A stretch of DNA of 64,000 bases from an uncultured Arachnia sp. (GCA_934636715.1 CAKUBE010000003.1:1-64000), one strand, 5' to 3'; shown: positions 45,194 to 55,888, numbered from the stretch's first letter. Numbers and translations: made by a program. The notes: generated by a model not told the origin, from the sequence alone.

Positions 45194-46035
45194 CGGCGCG
45201 ACCTCGCCACGCCGTCGGCAAGCTCGGCTGACAGGGCGCGGAGGCGGGCCAGATCGCCGGGCATGTCGGCGCCGTCGGAGTCGAGGCACTTGAGCAGCGC
45301 CGAGCCGACGATGACCAGGTCGGCGTAGGCGCCGATCTCCGCGGCCTGCTCCCCGTTGCTGACCCCCAAGCCGATGCCGATGGGCAGCGTCGGGTCGATC
45401 ACCCGCGCCCGGTCGACGATGACGGGGGCGGCGTCCGAGGTCGACGCGCGAGCGCCCGTGACGCCCATCACGCTCGACGCGTAGACCCAGCCGCGGCAGG
45501 ACGACATGGTCAACGCGATCCGCTCGTCGACGGACGACGGCGCGATCAGGAACACGCGGTCGAGGCCGTGGGCGTCGGTGGCGGCGAACCACTCCGGGCA
45601 GTCGTCCGGCGGGAGGTCCGGCGTGATGGTGCCTGCTCCCCCGGCGGCGGCGAGGTCGCGCGCGAACGCCTCGGCGCCGTAGGCCTCGATCAGGTTCCAG
45701 TACGTCATCACCATCGGCGTCGCGCCCGCGTTGGCGACGGCCTCGACGGCGGCGAACGCGTCGCGCGTCCGAACCCCGCGGGCGCGGGCCTTCGACGTCG
45801 CGTGCTGGATGACGAGGCCGTCCATCAGCGGGTCGGAGTACGGGATGCCGATCTCGACGATGTCGGCGCCGCGGCCATCCACGCCCTCGACAACGGCTCG
45901 CACCGCATCGAGAGAGTCCGAGACGCTCGGGTAGCCGACGGGCAGGTACCCGACGAGCGCGGGGCGGCCCTCGTCGAGGCACCGGGCGACGGTGGCGCCG
46001 CTCTTGCCGAGCCGGGCCGGGTCGGTGAACGTCAT
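45190..46035 (-). CDS. trpA: tryptophan synthase alpha subunit
   Basis: Cleaves indole-3-glycerol phosphate to indole and glyceraldehyde 3-phosphate. The 281-residue barrel has the catalytic Glu in [17 protein letters not shown], an Asp in ITPDLPPDD, and phosphate-binding [11 protein letters not shown] and [12 protein letters not shown] 46035 overlaps the trpB stop by 4 nt; an upstream in-frame extension is trpB shadow. Confidence 0.96.
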   Translation of the reverse strand: MTFTDPARLGKSGATVARCLDEGRPALVGYLPVGYPSVSDSLDAVRAVVEGVDGRGADIVEIGIPYSDPLMDGLVIQHATSKARARGVRTRDAFAAVEAVANAGATPMVMTYWNLIEAYGAEAFARDLAAAGGAGTITPDLPPDDCPEWFAATDAHGLDRVFLIAPSSVDERIALTMSSCRGWVYASSVMGVTGARASTSDAAPVIVDRARVIDPTLPIGIGLGVSNGEQAAEIGAYADLVIVGSALLKCLDSDGADMPGDLARLRALSAELADGVARSRR

Positions 46036-47267
46036 TCGAGGCCTCCAACCGTCTTGTCGGGCGTGCCGGGCAGCCCGAAGTAGTCGAACGCGGTGGCCAC
46101 GTCCTTGTCGCCGCGGCCCGAGAGGCACACGAGGATGGTGGGGGTCGCCGTCGGGTCCTCCTCCGCGAGGCGACGCCCGAGGCGCATCGCCCCGGCGACG
46201 GCGTGCGCAGACTCGATCGCGGGGATGATGCCCTCGGTGCGGGTCAGGAGGCGGAACGCCTCCATCGCCTCGTCGTCGGTGATGGGCTCGTAGACGGCTC
46301 GGCCGGTCTCGGCGAGCCAGGCGTGCTCCGGGCCGACGCCTGGATAGTCGAGGCCCGCAGAGATCGAGTGCGACTCGATGGTCTGGCCGTCCTCGTCCTG
46401 CAGGACGAAGGTGCGCGCGCCGTGCAGGACGCCGGGGCTGCCCGCGGTGATGGTCGCGGCGTGGCGCCCCGTCGAGATGCCGTCACCCTCGGCCTCGAAG
46501 CCGTAGAGCTTCACGGACTCGTCGGGGATGAAGTCGTAGAACATGCCGATGGCGTTCGAGCCGCCGCCGACGCAGGCCGCGACGTAGTCGGGCAGCGCGC
46601 CGTAGGCGTCCAGCATCTGCTGGCGCGCCTCGGTCGAGATGACGCGCTGCAGCTCGCGCACCAGGTACGGGAACGGATGCGGGCCGCCGACGGTGCCGAT
46701 CAGGTAGTGCGTGTCGTCGACGGTGGTCACCCAGTCGCGCATGGCCTCGTTCATCGCGTCCTTCAGCGTCCGCGAGCCCGCGGCGACGGCGTACACCTCG
46801 GCGCCGAGCAGCTGCATGCGGGCGACGTTCAACGCCTGGCGCTGCGTGTCCACCTCGCCCATGTACACGCGGCACTCGAGGCCGAGCAGGGCCGCCGCGG
46901 TCGCCGTCGCGACGCCGTGCTGGCCGGCGCCGGTCTCGGCGATCACGCGCGTCTTGCCCATGCGCTTGGTGAGCAGCGCCTGGCCGAGCACGTTGTTGAC
47001 CTTGTGCGCGCCCGTGTGGTTGAGGTCCTCGCGTTTCAGCAGAACGCGGGCATTCCCACACTCGCGGGAGAAGTTGCGGGCCTCGGTGATGGGCGTGGGG
47101 CGTCCGGCGTAGTCGCGCTGCAGCCGCTCCAGCTCCGCGTGGAACGACGGGTCGGCCTGGGCCTCCTCGAAGGCCGCGGTCAGCTCGGTGAGGGCGGCCT
47201 GGAGCGCCTCGGGGACGAAGCGGCCCCCGAACTTCCCGAAGTGGCCGTCCTGGGTCGGCAGGCTCAT
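46032..47267 (-). CDS. trpB: tryptophan synthase beta subunit
   Basis: PLP enzyme joining indole and serine; 411 residues. PLP lysine Lys89 in [25 protein letters not shown], the phosphate loop [12 protein letters not shown] and [13 protein letters not shown] are present. Length is normal for TrpB1. Its ATG overlaps the trpC stop by 4 nt. Confidence 0.97.
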   Translation of the reverse strand: MSLPTQDGHFGKFGGRFVPEALQAALTELTAAFEEAQADPSFHAELERLQRDYAGRPTPITEARNFSRECGNARVLLKREDLNHTGAHKVNNVLGQALLTKRMGKTRVIAETGAGQHGVATATAAALLGLECRVYMGEVDTQRQALNVARMQLLGAEVYAVAAGSRTLKDAMNEAMRDWVTTVDDTHYLIGTVGGPHPFPYLVRELQRVISTEARQQMLDAYGALPDYVAACVGGGSNAIGMFYDFIPDESVKLYGFEAEGDGISTGRHAATITAGSPGVLHGARTFVLQDEDGQTIESHSISAGLDYPGVGPEHAWLAETGRAVYEPITDDEAMEAFRLLTRTEGIIPAIESAHAVAGAMRLGRRLAEEDPTATPTILVCLSGRGDKDVATAFDYFGLPGTPDKTVGGLE

Positions 47268-48049
47268 GCCGTGCCCCTTCCTGCCGCCATGAGGTCGGCG
47301 ATGGCGCGGGTGGGGTCGCCGTGCTTGACGAGCGCCTCCCCCACCAGGATGACGTCGGCGCCGGCGACGCGCGCGACGTCGTCCGGGCCGAGAATGCCCG
47401 ACTCGGCGACCTTGACCGCGTCGCCGCCGATCCGGTCGGCGAGGGTCGCGTAGGTGTCGAGGTCGACGTCGAGCGTCTTCAGATTGCGGTTGTTCACGCC
47501 GATCAGCTCCGCCCCGGCGGCGAGCGCGCGGTCGACCTCCTCGGGCGTGTGGGTCTCGACGAGCGCCGTCATGCCCAGGTCCGCGGCGAGGCCGAGGAAC
47601 CGGGTGAGATCCGCGTCGTCGAGCGCGGCGACGATGAGCAGCACGAGGTCGGCGCCGTGGGCCCGCGCCTCGAAGAACTGGTACTCGTCGACCATGAAGT
47701 CCTTGCGCAGCACCGGCACGTCGACCCGCGCGCGGACGGCGTCGAGGTCTGCCAGCGTGCCGTTGAAGCGCCGGGCCTCGGTCAGCACCGAGATCGCGGC
47801 CGCACCGCCCACCGCGTAGGAGGCGGCGAGTTCCGCCGGGTCGGCGATCTCCGCCAGGTGTCCCTTCGAGGGCGACTTCCGCTTGACCTCGGCGATGACC
47901 GCCAGCTCGGACGCGCGGAAGCGGGGCATCGGATCGAGGGGCGCGGGGGCGAGTTCCGCCGCGCGGATCACGTCGGCGAGGGCCACCTCACCTTTGCGCT
48001 GTTCGAGGTCTGTGCGTACTCCGGCGATGATGTCGTCGAGTACGGTCAC
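47264..48049 (-). CDS. trpC: indole-3-glycerol phosphate synthase
   Basis: Ring closure of CdRP to indole-3-glycerol phosphate. The 261-residue barrel shows [42 protein letters not shown] and [12 protein letters not shown]. There is no TrpF fusion. It starts at GTG 48049 inside the stop of the HGxxPAAW gene (GTGA). Confidence 0.96.
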   Translation of the reverse strand: MTVLDDIIAGVRTDLEQRKGEVALADVIRAAELAPAPLDPMPRFRASELAVIAEVKRKSPSKGHLAEIADPAELAASYAVGGAAAISVLTEARRFNGTLADLDAVRARVDVPVLRKDFMVDEYQFFEARAHGADLVLLIVAALDDADLTRFLGLAADLGMTALVETHTPEEVDRALAAGAELIGVNNRNLKTLDVDLDTYATLADRIGGDAVKVAESGILGPDDVARVAGADVILVGEALVKHGDPTRAIADLMAAGRGTA

Positions 48050-48252
48050 GGCTGCCCGTAGCCCATGGCCTTCATCACCATGGTCAGGATGCCGCCCAGC
48101 AGGATCAGCACGCCGCCCGCGATGGCGATCGGCCAGTTCGGGCCGATGACCGCGCCGACGGCGGCGATGGTGAAGCCGAGCGACGCCGTGACGGAGCCGG
48201 TCCAGGCCGCGGGGCTGCGTCCGTGATGGTAGTACTTCGGGGTACGCGCCAT
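48046..48252 (-). CDS. HGxxPAAW-family small membrane protein
   Basis: A 68-residue protein with HGRSPAAWTGSV near its start (residues 10-21) and two hydrophobic helices (SLGFTIAAVGAVIGPNWPIA and GGVLILLGGILTMVMKAMG). This family is typically found beside trpC in actinobacteria; its function is unknown. It is coupled to trpC by a 4-nt overlap. Confidence 0.85.
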   Translation of the reverse strand: MARTPKYYHHGRSPAAWTGSVTASLGFTIAAVGAVIGPNWPIAIAGGVLILLGGILTMVMKAMGYGQP

Positions 48253-48290
48253 GAGCCGACCTTTCGTGAGCGGGATACGTGCGGCCGAGC

Positions 48291-48710
48291 CTACCCGTTG
48301 CCGCCGTGCGCGCGCATGTCCTGTTCATCGGTCGGCGCGTCGGTAGGGTCCTCGCCTTTGTCCATGGCGGCCCATGGGTCGAGCGCGCGCGCCTCCCCGG
48401 TCGAGCGGCCTGAGCGCCAGCGTGGACCCCACATCACGAACCCGAGCGTGCCGATGGCGGCGACGACGAAGCCTGCGAACGCGACCCACTGCCCGGCCTG
48501 CACCGACCATGCCGCGCCGGCGGTCGCGAGCGCCGCGAGCAGCACGCCGACCACCCGCAGCCCCACCCCGCGCAGCATCAGCGAGAACCCCACCCCCGCG
48601 GCCGCCGCCCAGGCCACCGAGCCGACCGGCGACGACGCGGCCTGCGCCGCGATGCCCGCCGTCACGGCCCCCGCCGCGACGACGAGCGTGACCGGCGCGC
48701 GTCCGATCAC
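48291..48710 (-). CDS. Trp-operon-associated membrane protein (TIGR02234/Trp_oprn_chp type)
   Basis: A 139-residue protein with about four hydrophobic segments in its first 95 residues (APVTLVVAAGAVTAGIAAQA, VAWAAAAGVGFSLML, VGVLLAALATAGAAW, WVAFAGFVVAAIGTLGFVMW) and a charged tail. Size, layout and place between trpE and trpC match the actinobacterial Trp_oprn_chp family of unknown function. It starts at GTG 48710 in the trpE stop. Confidence 0.8.
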   Translation of the reverse strand: MIGRAPVTLVVAAGAVTAGIAAQAASSPVGSVAWAAAAGVGFSLMLRGVGLRVVGVLLAALATAGAAWSVQAGQWVAFAGFVVAAIGTLGFVMWGPRWRSGRSTGEARALDPWAAMDKGEDPTDAPTDEQDMRAHGGNG

Positions 48711-50197
48711 GGCCGGCTCATCGCCTCGGCGCGCCCGATCGCCGAGATCACGGCGCGCGCCTTGTGCGAGCATTCGGCGTCCTCGAGCTCGGGCACGGAG
48801 TCGGCCACGATCCCGGCCCCCGCCTGGACGTGAGCCACGCCGTCGGCCATGACCGCGGTGCGGATGGCGATGGCGACGTCGGCGTTGCCCGCGAAGTCGA
48901 AGTATCCGACGACGCCGCCGTAGAGGCCGCGGCGGCTGAGCTCCAACTCGTCGATGATCTCCATCGCCCGCACCTTCGGGGCGCCCGAGAGGGTGCCTGC
49001 CGGGAAGCACGCGAGCACGGCCTCGAGCGCCGAGCGCCCCGGCGCGACGCGCCCGGAGACGGCGGCCTCGAGGTGCATGATGTGCGAGTAGCGGCGCACC
49101 TTCATGAACTCGTGCACGGTGACGCTGCCCGGCTCGGAGATACGGCCGAGGTCGTTGCGGCCGAGGTCGACCAGCATGAGGTGCTCGGCCTTCTCCTTCG
49201 GGTCCGCGACCAGCTCGTCGGCCAGCCGGCGATCCTCGTCGGGGTTCGCGCCGCGGGGCCGGGAGCCGGCGATCGGCCGGGTGGTGGCCACGCCGTCGGT
49301 CACGGTCACGAGCGCCTCCGGGCTGGAGCCGACGACGGCGAACCCGGGCAGCCGCAGGAGATACAGGTACGGGCTGGGGTTGGTGACGCGGAGCGCGCGG
49401 TAGACCTGGAGCGGGTCGGCGGTGGTGGGCACGTCGAAGCGCTGCGACACCACGATCTGGAACGCCTCGCCGGCGCGGATCTCCTCCTTCGCCGCCTCGA
49501 CGAGCGCCTGGTACTCCTCGGAGGTGCGCTGGCGCCGGATCTCGGGGAGCCGCGCCTCGCCCTCCTCGACGACGAGCGGCTGCCGGGGCTGTCGCAGCAC
49601 CTCCGCCATGCGCTCGACGGCGGCCACGGCGTCGACATAGGCCCGCTCCACACCCTCGTCGCTGGCGTTGTAGTTGATGGCGTTGGCGATCAGCCAGACC
49701 TCGCCGCGATGGTGGTCCAGGACGGCCACCTCGCTGGCGAGCATCATGGTCAGCTCGGGCAGGTCGAGGTCGTCGACGGTGGTCTCCGGCAGGCGCTCGA
49801 GGCGCCGGACGACGTCGTAGCCCAGGTAGCCGACCATGCCGGCGTGGAAGGGCGGCAGCCCGGGCGTCGACGGCGTGGCGAGCTCGGAGAGGACCTCCTG
49901 CAGCACCGCGAGCGGGTCGCCGCCCTCGGGGATGCCGACGAGCTCGCGCCCCAGCCAGGCGGCGCGGCCGTCGCGCTCCGTGAGGGTCGCCGCGGTGTTG
50001 ACGCCCACGAACGAGTAGCGCGACCACACGCCGGACTCCGCGGACTCGAAGAGGAACGTGCCCTCGCGGTCGCCGCAGAGCTGGCGGTACAGCGCGATGG
50101 GGGTGAGGTCGTCGGCCAGCAGCTTGGCGTAGACGGAGATGACGCGGCGATCGGCGGCGAGCTCGAGGAACTCGGCCTGCGAGGGCTGGATGATCAC
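48707..50197 (-). CDS. trpE: anthranilate synthase component I
   Basis: Makes anthranilate from chorismate with ammonia from a separate TrpG, which is not in this window. The 496 residues include the N-terminal Trp-regulatory region ([18 protein letters not shown], with the LLES-type feedback motif as FLFES), and the chorismate core: [16 protein letters not shown] [42 protein letters not shown] and [20 protein letters not shown] 50197 overlaps the hisI stop by 4 nt. Confidence 0.95.
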   Translation of the reverse strand: MIIQPSQAEFLELAADRRVISVYAKLLADDLTPIALYRQLCGDREGTFLFESAESGVWSRYSFVGVNTAATLTERDGRAAWLGRELVGIPEGGDPLAVLQEVLSELATPSTPGLPPFHAGMVGYLGYDVVRRLERLPETTVDDLDLPELTMMLASEVAVLDHHRGEVWLIANAINYNASDEGVERAYVDAVAAVERMAEVLRQPRQPLVVEEGEARLPEIRRQRTSEEYQALVEAAKEEIRAGEAFQIVVSQRFDVPTTADPLQVYRALRVTNPSPYLYLLRLPGFAVVGSSPEALVTVTDGVATTRPIAGSRPRGANPDEDRRLADELVADPKEKAEHLMLVDLGRNDLGRISEPGSVTVHEFMKVRRYSHIMHLEAAVSGRVAPGRSALEAVLACFPAGTLSGAPKVRAMEIIDELELSRRGLYGGVVGYFDFAGNADVAIAIRTAVMADGVAHVQAGAGIVADSVPELEDAECSHKARAVISAIGRAEAMSRP

Positions 50198-50520
50198 TGC
50201 GCGTCCTCCGCGGTCAGCTCGGTGAAGAAGCAGGTGCGGTTGCCGGTATGGCACGCGGCGCCGGTCTGCCGGACGGTGACGAGCAGCGTGTCGCCGTCGC
50301 AGTCGGAGGCGACGCTCACCACCGCCTGATGGTGCCCGGAGGTCTCCCCTTTGACCCAGTACTCCTGCCGCGACCGCGACCAGTAAGTGGCCTTGCCGGT
50401 GGCCAGCGTGCGCCGCAGCGCCTCCTCGTTCATCCAGGCCATCATCAGGACCTCGCGGGTGTCGGCGTCCTGCGCGATCGCGGGGATGAGCCCGTCAGAG
50501 TTGTACGTCAGCTGAGGCAT
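50194..50520 (-). CDS. hisI: phosphoribosyl-AMP cyclohydrolase
   Basis: Histidine pathway step 3; 108 residues, single-domain form (no HisE fusion). Seen: [60 protein letters not shown] with the metal-binding Asp and Cys residues. An ATG at 50529 (3 more residues) is possible. It heads the hisI-trpE-trpCBA operon, apart from the other his genes. Confidence 0.95.
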   Translation of the reverse strand: MPQLTYNSDGLIPAIAQDADTREVLMMAWMNEEALRRTLATGKATYWSRSRQEYWVKGETSGHHQAVVSVASDCDGDTLLVTVRQTGAACHTGNRTCFFTELTAEDAQ

Positions 50521-50560
50521 GGGGACCATTGTGCCGGAACCGGCGGTTAGGCTGGGACGC

Positions 50561-51169
50561 ATGAGCTTCGCCAGACGCCAACGCACCGCCCTCGCCGACC
50601 TCTTCGCCGAACTCGGTCCCTTCGCCCCGACGATGTGCGAGGGCTGGAAGACGCAGGACCTGGCTGCGCACCTGTACATCCGGGAGCACCGGCCGGCGGC
50701 GCTTCTCGGCATCGGGTTCCCCCGGTTCGCGGAGAAGACGGCGCGGATTCAGATGGAGGCGCTGCACGAGCTGGGTTTCCCGGCGATCGTCGAGGCCATC
50801 CGCACTCCCCCGGCCCTGATGAAGCCGCTCGACCAACTGGCGGGAGCCTCGGAGTTCTTCATCCACCACGAGGACGTGCTGCGGGCCAACGGGCGATCCC
50901 AGACGCTGACGCCGCACCAGCAGGACGGCCTGTGGCGCGTCACGCAGGTGCTCGCCCGCCGGGTTCAGATGAAGACGAAGGGCCACGTCCGGCTGGTCCG
51001 CGGCGACACCGGCGCCGTCGCCCAGCTCGGGCGAGGCCCGCAGCCGCTGACGGTGACCGGCCTGCCCTCCGAACTGCTGCTCCACATGAGCGGCCGCGAG
51101 GCCGACGTCACGCTCGCGGGTGAGCCCGCCGTCGTCGACGCCTGGCGCGCCGCGATCAACCCTCTCTAG
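50561..51169 (+). CDS. TIGR03085-like metal-binding protein (DinB/mycothiol-transferase fold)
   Basis: A 202-residue protein starting with helices [20 protein letters not shown], then [20 protein letters not shown], whose GW..QDLAAHL motif is that of actinobacterial mycothiol-dependent isomerase-like proteins. HHEDVLRAN supplies a further His pair for metal. Its substrate is unknown. It is divergent from hisI with a 40-bp gap, and a TAGGCT -10-like box lies 10 nt before the ATG. Its last 14 nt overlap the convergent response-regulator gene. Confidence 0.85.
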   Translation: MSFARRQRTALADLFAELGPFAPTMCEGWKTQDLAAHLYIREHRPAALLGIGFPRFAEKTARIQMEALHELGFPAIVEAIRTPPALMKPLDQLAGASEFFIHHEDVLRANGRSQTLTPHQQDGLWRVTQVLARRVQMKTKGHVRLVRGDTGAVAQLGRGPQPLTVTGLPSELLLHMSGREADVTLAGEPAVVDAWRAAINPL

Positions 51170-51827
51170 CGGCGACAAGGCCCGCGTCGTAGGCGGCGAT
51201 CACGAGCTGGGCGCGATCGCGGGCGTGGAGCTTCGCCAACAAGCTGCCGATGTGGGTCTTCACCGTCTTGACGGAGATGACGAGCTGCGCGGCGATCTCG
51301 TGGTTGGAGAGCCCGCGTCCGACCAGCGCGAGCACCTCGACCTCGCGCGGGGTCAGTCGCGCGGGCGGGCGTGCGGAGCCCTGCGTCGTGCGTCCGACGT
51401 AGTGGGCCACCAACCGGGTCAGGACCGACGGCGCGAACAGCGACTCGCCGTCGTGTGTGCGCCGGATGGCCTCCAGCAGCCGATCCGGCTCGCAGTCCTT
51501 GAGGAGGAAGCCGCTCGCGCCGGCCCTCAGGGCGCCGTAGACGTATTCGTCGAGCTCGAACATGCTGAGCACCAGGACGCGGCACCCTGCCAGGGCGGGG
51601 TCGTCGAGGATGCCGCGGGTGGCCTCGATCCCGTCGCCGCCGGGCATCCGGATGTCCATCAGGACGACGTCCGGGCGCAGCTCCCGCGCGAGCCTCACGG
51701 CCTCCGCGCCCGAAGCGGCGTCGCCGACGACCGCGAGCCCCGGCGCCGACTCGATCAGCGCCCGCAGGCTGTACCGGATGAGGGGCTGGTCGTCGGCGAC
51801 GAGCACGCGGACTCGCGACCCGGTCAC
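51156..51827 (-). CDS. NarL/LuxR-type response regulator
   Basis: A 223-residue regulator: receiver domain with phospho-acceptor Asp58 (PDVVLMDIRMPGGDG), Thr/Ser and Lys of the switch (VLVLSMFE, GFLLKD), and a C-terminal LuxR helix-turn-helix (LTPREVEVLALVGRGLSNHE). It starts at GTG 51827 in the stop of the kinase gene. It probably controls the divergent ABC exporter. Confidence 0.95.
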   Translation of the reverse strand: MTGSRVRVLVADDQPLIRYSLRALIESAPGLAVVGDAASGAEAVRLARELRPDVVLMDIRMPGGDGIEATRGILDDPALAGCRVLVLSMFELDEYVYGALRAGASGFLLKDCEPDRLLEAIRRTHDGESLFAPSVLTRLVAHYVGRTTQGSARPPARLTPREVEVLALVGRGLSNHEIAAQLVISVKTVKTHIGSLLAKLHARDRAQLVIAAYDAGLVAAREG

Positions 51828-52672
51828 GGCTCCTCCGGGATGGCGGCGACGACTCGCCACCCATCGCCGTGGCGGCCCGCGGACAGCGATCCGCCCAGCG
51901 CGTCGAGGCGTTCGCGGAGCCCGTCGAGGCCGCGTCCGGCGCCCACATGCGGCCGCCAGCCGTCAGCGGGCCCGCCGTCGGTCACCTCCACCATCAGCGA
52001 GCCACCGGACCGCGACATCCGGACAACCGCCGACGTCGGGCCGGCGTGCGTTGCGGCGTTGTGGAGCGCCTCCCGGACGACGGCGCCGATCGTCAACTGG
52101 GCGCCTGCCGAGACGTCGCCGAGGTCCTCGCACGCCAGGTCGACCGAAAGGCCGGTCATGCCCGCCCGCCGCACGATCTCCGGGACGTCCTCGAGGGTCT
52201 CGGCCGGCCGGAGCGGCGCCGGGTCTGACGTCCGCAACAGCTTCAGCATGCGGCGCAGCTCGGTGGTCGCCTGGCGGCTCACCCGTTCGATGTCCGCGAG
52301 GGCGCGTTCGCGCTCGGCGTCGCCGCTCTCGCCGTCGGCCCGTCGGGCCACCGCGGCCCGGACCGTGATCGCGCCGAGGCCGTGGGAGACGATGTCGTGC
52401 AGGTCGCGGGCGATGCGCAGCCGCTCGGCCTCGGCCGCGCGCTCGGCCGACCATGCCGTCAACTCGTCCTCGTAGCGTCGCCGCTCCGCGCGGGTGCGCA
52501 GCACCGCCCAGACGACCATCGCCGCCATCACCGCCGCCGTCATCCCGAGCACGACCCCCGCGGCCACCGGGTTGTCCAGGCCGACGACGCCGATGACCAG
52601 ACCGAGCCCGAGGATCACCGCGAGGGCGGACGGCCACGCCCGCGACCGCCAGATCGGCTGCTCCACCTGCAT
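51824..52672 (-). CDS. sensor histidine kinase (HisKA_3 type)
   Basis: A 282-residue NarX/DesK-like kinase. Two hydrophobic helices (about 12-30 and 36-58) and no extracellular sensor domain: an intramembrane-type sensor. The phospho-acceptor His92 is in RIARDLHDIVSHGLG, and the ATP domain shows VVREALHNAATHA and GAGRGLDGLRERL. It pairs with the response regulator by a 4-nt overlap and faces the ABC exporter across 130 bp. Confidence 0.94.
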   Translation of the reverse strand: MQVEQPIWRSRAWPSALAVILGLGLVIGVVGLDNPVAAGVVLGMTAAVMAAMVVWAVLRTRAERRRYEDELTAWSAERAAEAERLRIARDLHDIVSHGLGAITVRAAVARRADGESGDAERERALADIERVSRQATTELRRMLKLLRTSDPAPLRPAETLEDVPEIVRRAGMTGLSVDLACEDLGDVSAGAQLTIGAVVREALHNAATHAGPTSAVVRMSRSGGSLMVEVTDGGPADGWRPHVGAGRGLDGLRERLDALGGSLSAGRHGDGWRVVAAIPEEP

Positions 52673-52802
52673 CCCCCGACCCTATCCGCGCCGGCGCCCC
52701 GGAACATCGGACCCAGGGCGGAGGCCTCGGGGCCGAGACCCTCGCGCGAAGCCCCGTCTCCGGGCCGGTGACGCGACGCCGCCGCGCCGCTGGGATGGGG
52801 GA

Positions 52803-53507
52803 ATGATCACCATCGAACGGCTCAGCAAGCGCCACGGACCGCGCACCGTCCTCTCCGACGTCACCTTCGAGGCCCTGCCCGGGAGGGTGACCGCGTTCCT
52901 CGGCCCCAACGGCGCGGGCAAGTCCTCCACGCTGCGGATCCTGCTCGGGCTGGACCGCGCGACGTCGGGCTCTGCCCTCGTCGACGGCGTCCCGTACCGC
53001 GCCCTGCGGCACCCAGCCCGGGCCGTCGGCGCCATGCTCGACGGGTCGGGGGCGCACCGCTCCCGCACGGCGCGCAACCACCTGGCGTGGATCGCGACGG
53101 CGGGCGGCATCCCGAGGCGACGCGTCGACGAGGTGCTCGCCGAAGTGGGGCTGTGGGAGGCACGGCGCGCCCGCGTCTCGACGTTCTCCCTGGGCATGGG
53201 ACAGCGGCTCGGGCTCGCGGCGGCACTCCTGGGCGAGCCCGCCGCCCTCGTGCTCGACGAGCCGGTCAACGGCCTGGACCCCGAGGGCATCCGCTGGATC
53301 CGCCACCTCCTGCGCGGCTACGCGGACGACGGCGGCACCGTGCTCCTGTCGAGCCACCTCATGGGCGAGGTGGCCGAGATCGCCGACGACCTCGTCGTCA
53401 TCGCGGGCGGCAGGGTCGTGCGGCATGGGTCGCTCGCGGAGGTCTCGTCGGGCTACGACACCCTCGAGGACGCCTTCTTCGGGCTGACCGGCGGGGCGGT
53501 GCGATGA
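52803..53507 (+). CDS. ABC exporter ATP-binding protein
   Basis: A 234-residue ATPase: Walker A LGPNGAGKSSTLRIL, signature FSLGMGQRLGLAAALLG, Walker B ALVLDEPVNGLDPEG and the H-loop SSHLMGE. It resembles the drug and bacitracin-type exporter ATPases. It overlaps the first permease gene by 4 nt. With the adjacent two-component system it forms a stress-sensing/efflux module. Confidence 0.94.
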   Translation: MITIERLSKRHGPRTVLSDVTFEALPGRVTAFLGPNGAGKSSTLRILLGLDRATSGSALVDGVPYRALRHPARAVGAMLDGSGAHRSRTARNHLAWIATAGGIPRRRVDEVLAEVGLWEARRARVSTFSLGMGQRLGLAAALLGEPAALVLDEPVNGLDPEGIRWIRHLLRGYADDGGTVLLSSHLMGEVAEIADDLVVIAGGRVVRHGSLAEVSSGYDTLEDAFFGLTGGAVR

Positions 53508-54295
53508 CGTTCGCGCGCGTCCTCCACGCGGAGCTGCGGAAAGCCCTCACCCTGCCCGCGACGCTCGTGGCCGCCGGGATCTCCGTCGCGGCCTCCGTGG
53601 CGCTGGCCGCGTACAACGCCAGCGGGGTCCGCGAGGCGATCGACAGCGGCCGCCTCGACACCGTCGGCTACACCTCACCCGTCGAGGCGGCGCTCTCGGC
53701 GACGCCGCTCGGCACGGTCGGCGCCGTCATCCTCGGGGTCGTCGCCATCAGCAGCGAGTACGCGGTCAACAGCACCGACGCCGGCGGCGGGCGCCAGGTC
53801 GCGGCGACGCTCGCCGCGGCCCCCGGACGCGTGGCGGTGCTGGGCGCGAAGGCGATCACGGTCGTTGTCCTCGTCGCCGCGATGGCCGCCGTCGCTCTGC
53901 CCGCCAGCCTGACCGCGGCACGGTACATCATCGGGGTGGCAGCGCCGTCGGAGTCATTCGACACGGTCGCGCTCCGGGCCGCGGGCGTCGCCCTGTACTG
54001 GACCCTGACCGCGCTCCTCGCGCTGGGCATCGCGACGCTCGCCCGCAGCGGAACGATTCCTCTCGTGGTGCTGATCGCCAACAGCTCCCTGGTGTCGTTC
54101 TCGTTCCTGCTCTCGAATCTCACTCCGCTCGCCTACTACCTGCCGGACCTCGCGGGCATGCGGCTGTTCGCCCAGGAGTCGTGGGCGATGGTCGACGACG
54201 CGCTCGATCCCGTGACCGGCGGGCTGGTCATGGGTGCATGGGCGCTCGGGCTGCTCGTCGTCGCGGGGATCGCCTTCGTGCGGAGGGACGCGTGA
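53504..54295 (+). CDS. ABC-2 type permease, first subunit
   Basis: A 263-residue membrane protein with about six hydrophobic segments (ATLVAAGISVAASVALAAYN, LGTVGAVILGVVAISSEYAV, and others). The N-terminus RVLHAELRKALTL is typical of exporter permeases. It lies directly after the ATPase and overlaps the next permease gene as GTGA. Confidence 0.87.
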   Translation: MTFARVLHAELRKALTLPATLVAAGISVAASVALAAYNASGVREAIDSGRLDTVGYTSPVEAALSATPLGTVGAVILGVVAISSEYAVNSTDAGGGRQVAATLAAAPGRVAVLGAKAITVVVLVAAMAAVALPASLTAARYIIGVAAPSESFDTVALRAAGVALYWTLTALLALGIATLARSGTIPLVVLIANSSLVSFSFLLSNLTPLAYYLPDLAGMRLFAQESWAMVDDALDPVTGGLVMGAWALGLLVVAGIAFVRRDA

Positions 54296-54993
54296 GGCGC
54301 GTCGTCGCCGCCGAGGTGGTCAAGCTGCACGGGCTGCCCGCCATCTGGGCGACCGCCGGGGTCACCGTCGCGGCGGGCGCCGTCCTCGGGGCGGCGGCGG
54401 CCTCGCACCCGGGCGCCGCGGAGGTCGCGGACGTGCTGGCCGCGACGGTCCCTTTCCTGCAGGTCGGCACCATCCTCCTCGGCGTGCTCGCCGTGGCCAC
54501 CGAGTACAGCGGCAGGCAGATCGCCGTCACCCTCGTCGCGATGCCCCGGCGGCTTCCCCTGCTGTGCGGGAAGGCTGCTGCCGGGCTGCTCGTCGCCGTC
54601 GCGACGGCGGCCCTCACCGTGACGGCTGCCGGCGCCGCCGCGTGGATGGTCTTCGCCCGCCGCGGGCTCACGCCGGAGGCCGACTGGTGGCGGCTCGGCG
54701 GCATGGTCGCGTACCTCGCGCTGATCGTGCTGCTCGCTCAGGCCGTGACGGTGCTGCTGCGCTCGCTGGTCGCGTCTCTCGTCGTCATGGAGGCCCTGGT
54801 GCTGATCGTCTCCCCGCTGCTGGCCACCGCGACGGAGCACGCCCGCTGGCTGCCCGACCGCGCGGGCGCCCGCCTCTATCTCCCGGCCATGGCTGACGCG
54901 TGGACCTGGCAGGTGGGCGGCGCGGTGCTCGTCGGCTGGATCGCGGCCGCGACGGCGGTGGGAGCGGCGGCGTTCCTCGCGCGCGACGCCTGA
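54292..54993 (+). CDS. ABC-2 type permease, second subunit
   Basis: A 233-residue membrane protein, start GTG 54292. It opens RRVVAAEVVKLHGLPAIWA like its neighbour and shares the pattern ILLGVLAVATEYSGRQIAVTL with VILGVVAISSEYAVNS of the first permease, so the pair probably arose by duplication and forms a heterodimer. Confidence 0.85.
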   Translation: MRRVVAAEVVKLHGLPAIWATAGVTVAAGAVLGAAAASHPGAAEVADVLAATVPFLQVGTILLGVLAVATEYSGRQIAVTLVAMPRRLPLLCGKAAAGLLVAVATAALTVTAAGAAAWMVFARRGLTPEADWWRLGGMVAYLALIVLLAQAVTVLLRSLVASLVVMEALVLIVSPLLATATEHARWLPDRAGARLYLPAMADAWTWQVGGAVLVGWIAAATAVGAAAFLARDA

Positions 54994-55012
54994 CGATGGC
55001 CCGGGAGCCCGC

Positions 55013-55888
55013 TCAGCCGCTCTCCTCCGAGGCCGTCTTCGGGGTCGCGATCGCCCAGCCCGCGACCCGCGTCGCGAAGCGTCCGAACGGAAGGCCGACG
55101 AGGCGGTCGAACCAGCGCGATGTCGGCAACCCCAGCGGCTCCCGGGCCCATCCCGGCAGGGTCGCGATGGCTCCCGCGGCCAGCATCCAGTAGCCCAGCT
55201 TCCCCGGCCACGGCACCGGCGGCGTCCTCAGCAGGAACTCGACCGTGTCCACAGCGGCAGGTGAGGCGCGCAACTCCGGCCGGTACGCGTCGATCATGGC
55301 GACCAGGTCCGCCTCCGTGCGCGGCAGGTCGACAGCGCCGAGCATCTCCCCGACCGGGGCGGCGGAGGCGACGTACTGATCGGCCTCCGCCGCCGTGAGC
55401 CGGGTGGCGCCGAAGTGCTGGTAGGCCGCCAGGAAGCTCTGCGTCTCGGCGGCATGCACCCAGGCGAGCAGGTGCGGGTCGGACGCGCGGTACGGCGTGC
55501 CGTCGTCGGTCTTTCCGCGCACCCGCTCGTGCACGGCGCGGATCCTCGCGATCAACTCCTCGGCCGCCGGGATCGGCCCGTAGGTCGTCATGGCGATGAA
55601 CTCGCCCGTGCGCTGCAGCCGTCCCCAGGGATCGGAGCGGTAGCCCGAGTGTCCCGCGACGCCGGCCATGGCGGCGGGGTGCAACGCCTGCAACAGCAGC
55701 GCGCGGATACCTCCCGCGTACATGGCGGCGTCCCGATTGACCTTCCAGATCGCGTCCGACGGCGCATGCCACCGCTCGCCGTCGGCCCCCCAGATCCGCT
55801 GCTCCCGCGCCGTCGCATCAGGGCCGGCGACCTTCGACCGGATCGCCGATCCGATCAGGTCTCGCAGCCACTCGACGGGGTTAGCCAT
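55013..55888 (-). CDS. MpaB-like (DUF2236) oxygenase-family protein
   Basis: A 291-residue protein of the DUF2236 family. Seen: LLLQALHPAAMAGVAGHSGY, the His-containing hallmark, FIAMTTYGPIPAAEELIARI, LLAWVHAAETQSFLAAYQ and WAREPLGLPTSRWFDRLV. Members such as Lcp and MpaB bind heme and act on rubber or related substrates; the role here is unknown. It converges with the ABC permease operon, 19 bp apart. Confidence 0.88.
   Translation of the reverse strand: MANPVEWLRDLIGSAIRSKVAGPDATAREQRIWGADGERWHAPSDAIWKVNRDAAMYAGGIRALLLQALHPAAMAGVAGHSGYRSDPWGRLQRTGEFIAMTTYGPIPAAEELIARIRAVHERVRGKTDDGTPYRASDPHLLAWVHAAETQSFLAAYQHFGATRLTAAEADQYVASAAPVGEMLGAVDLPRTEADLVAMIDAYRPELRASPAAVDTVEFLLRTPPVPWPGKLGYWMLAAGAIATLPGWAREPLGLPTSRWFDRLVGLPFGRFATRVAGWAIATPKTASEESG

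Noticed and set aside
54994..55012. Terminator between the converging ABC permease and MpaB-like genes
   Set aside because: The 19-bp gap holds no clear inverted repeat.
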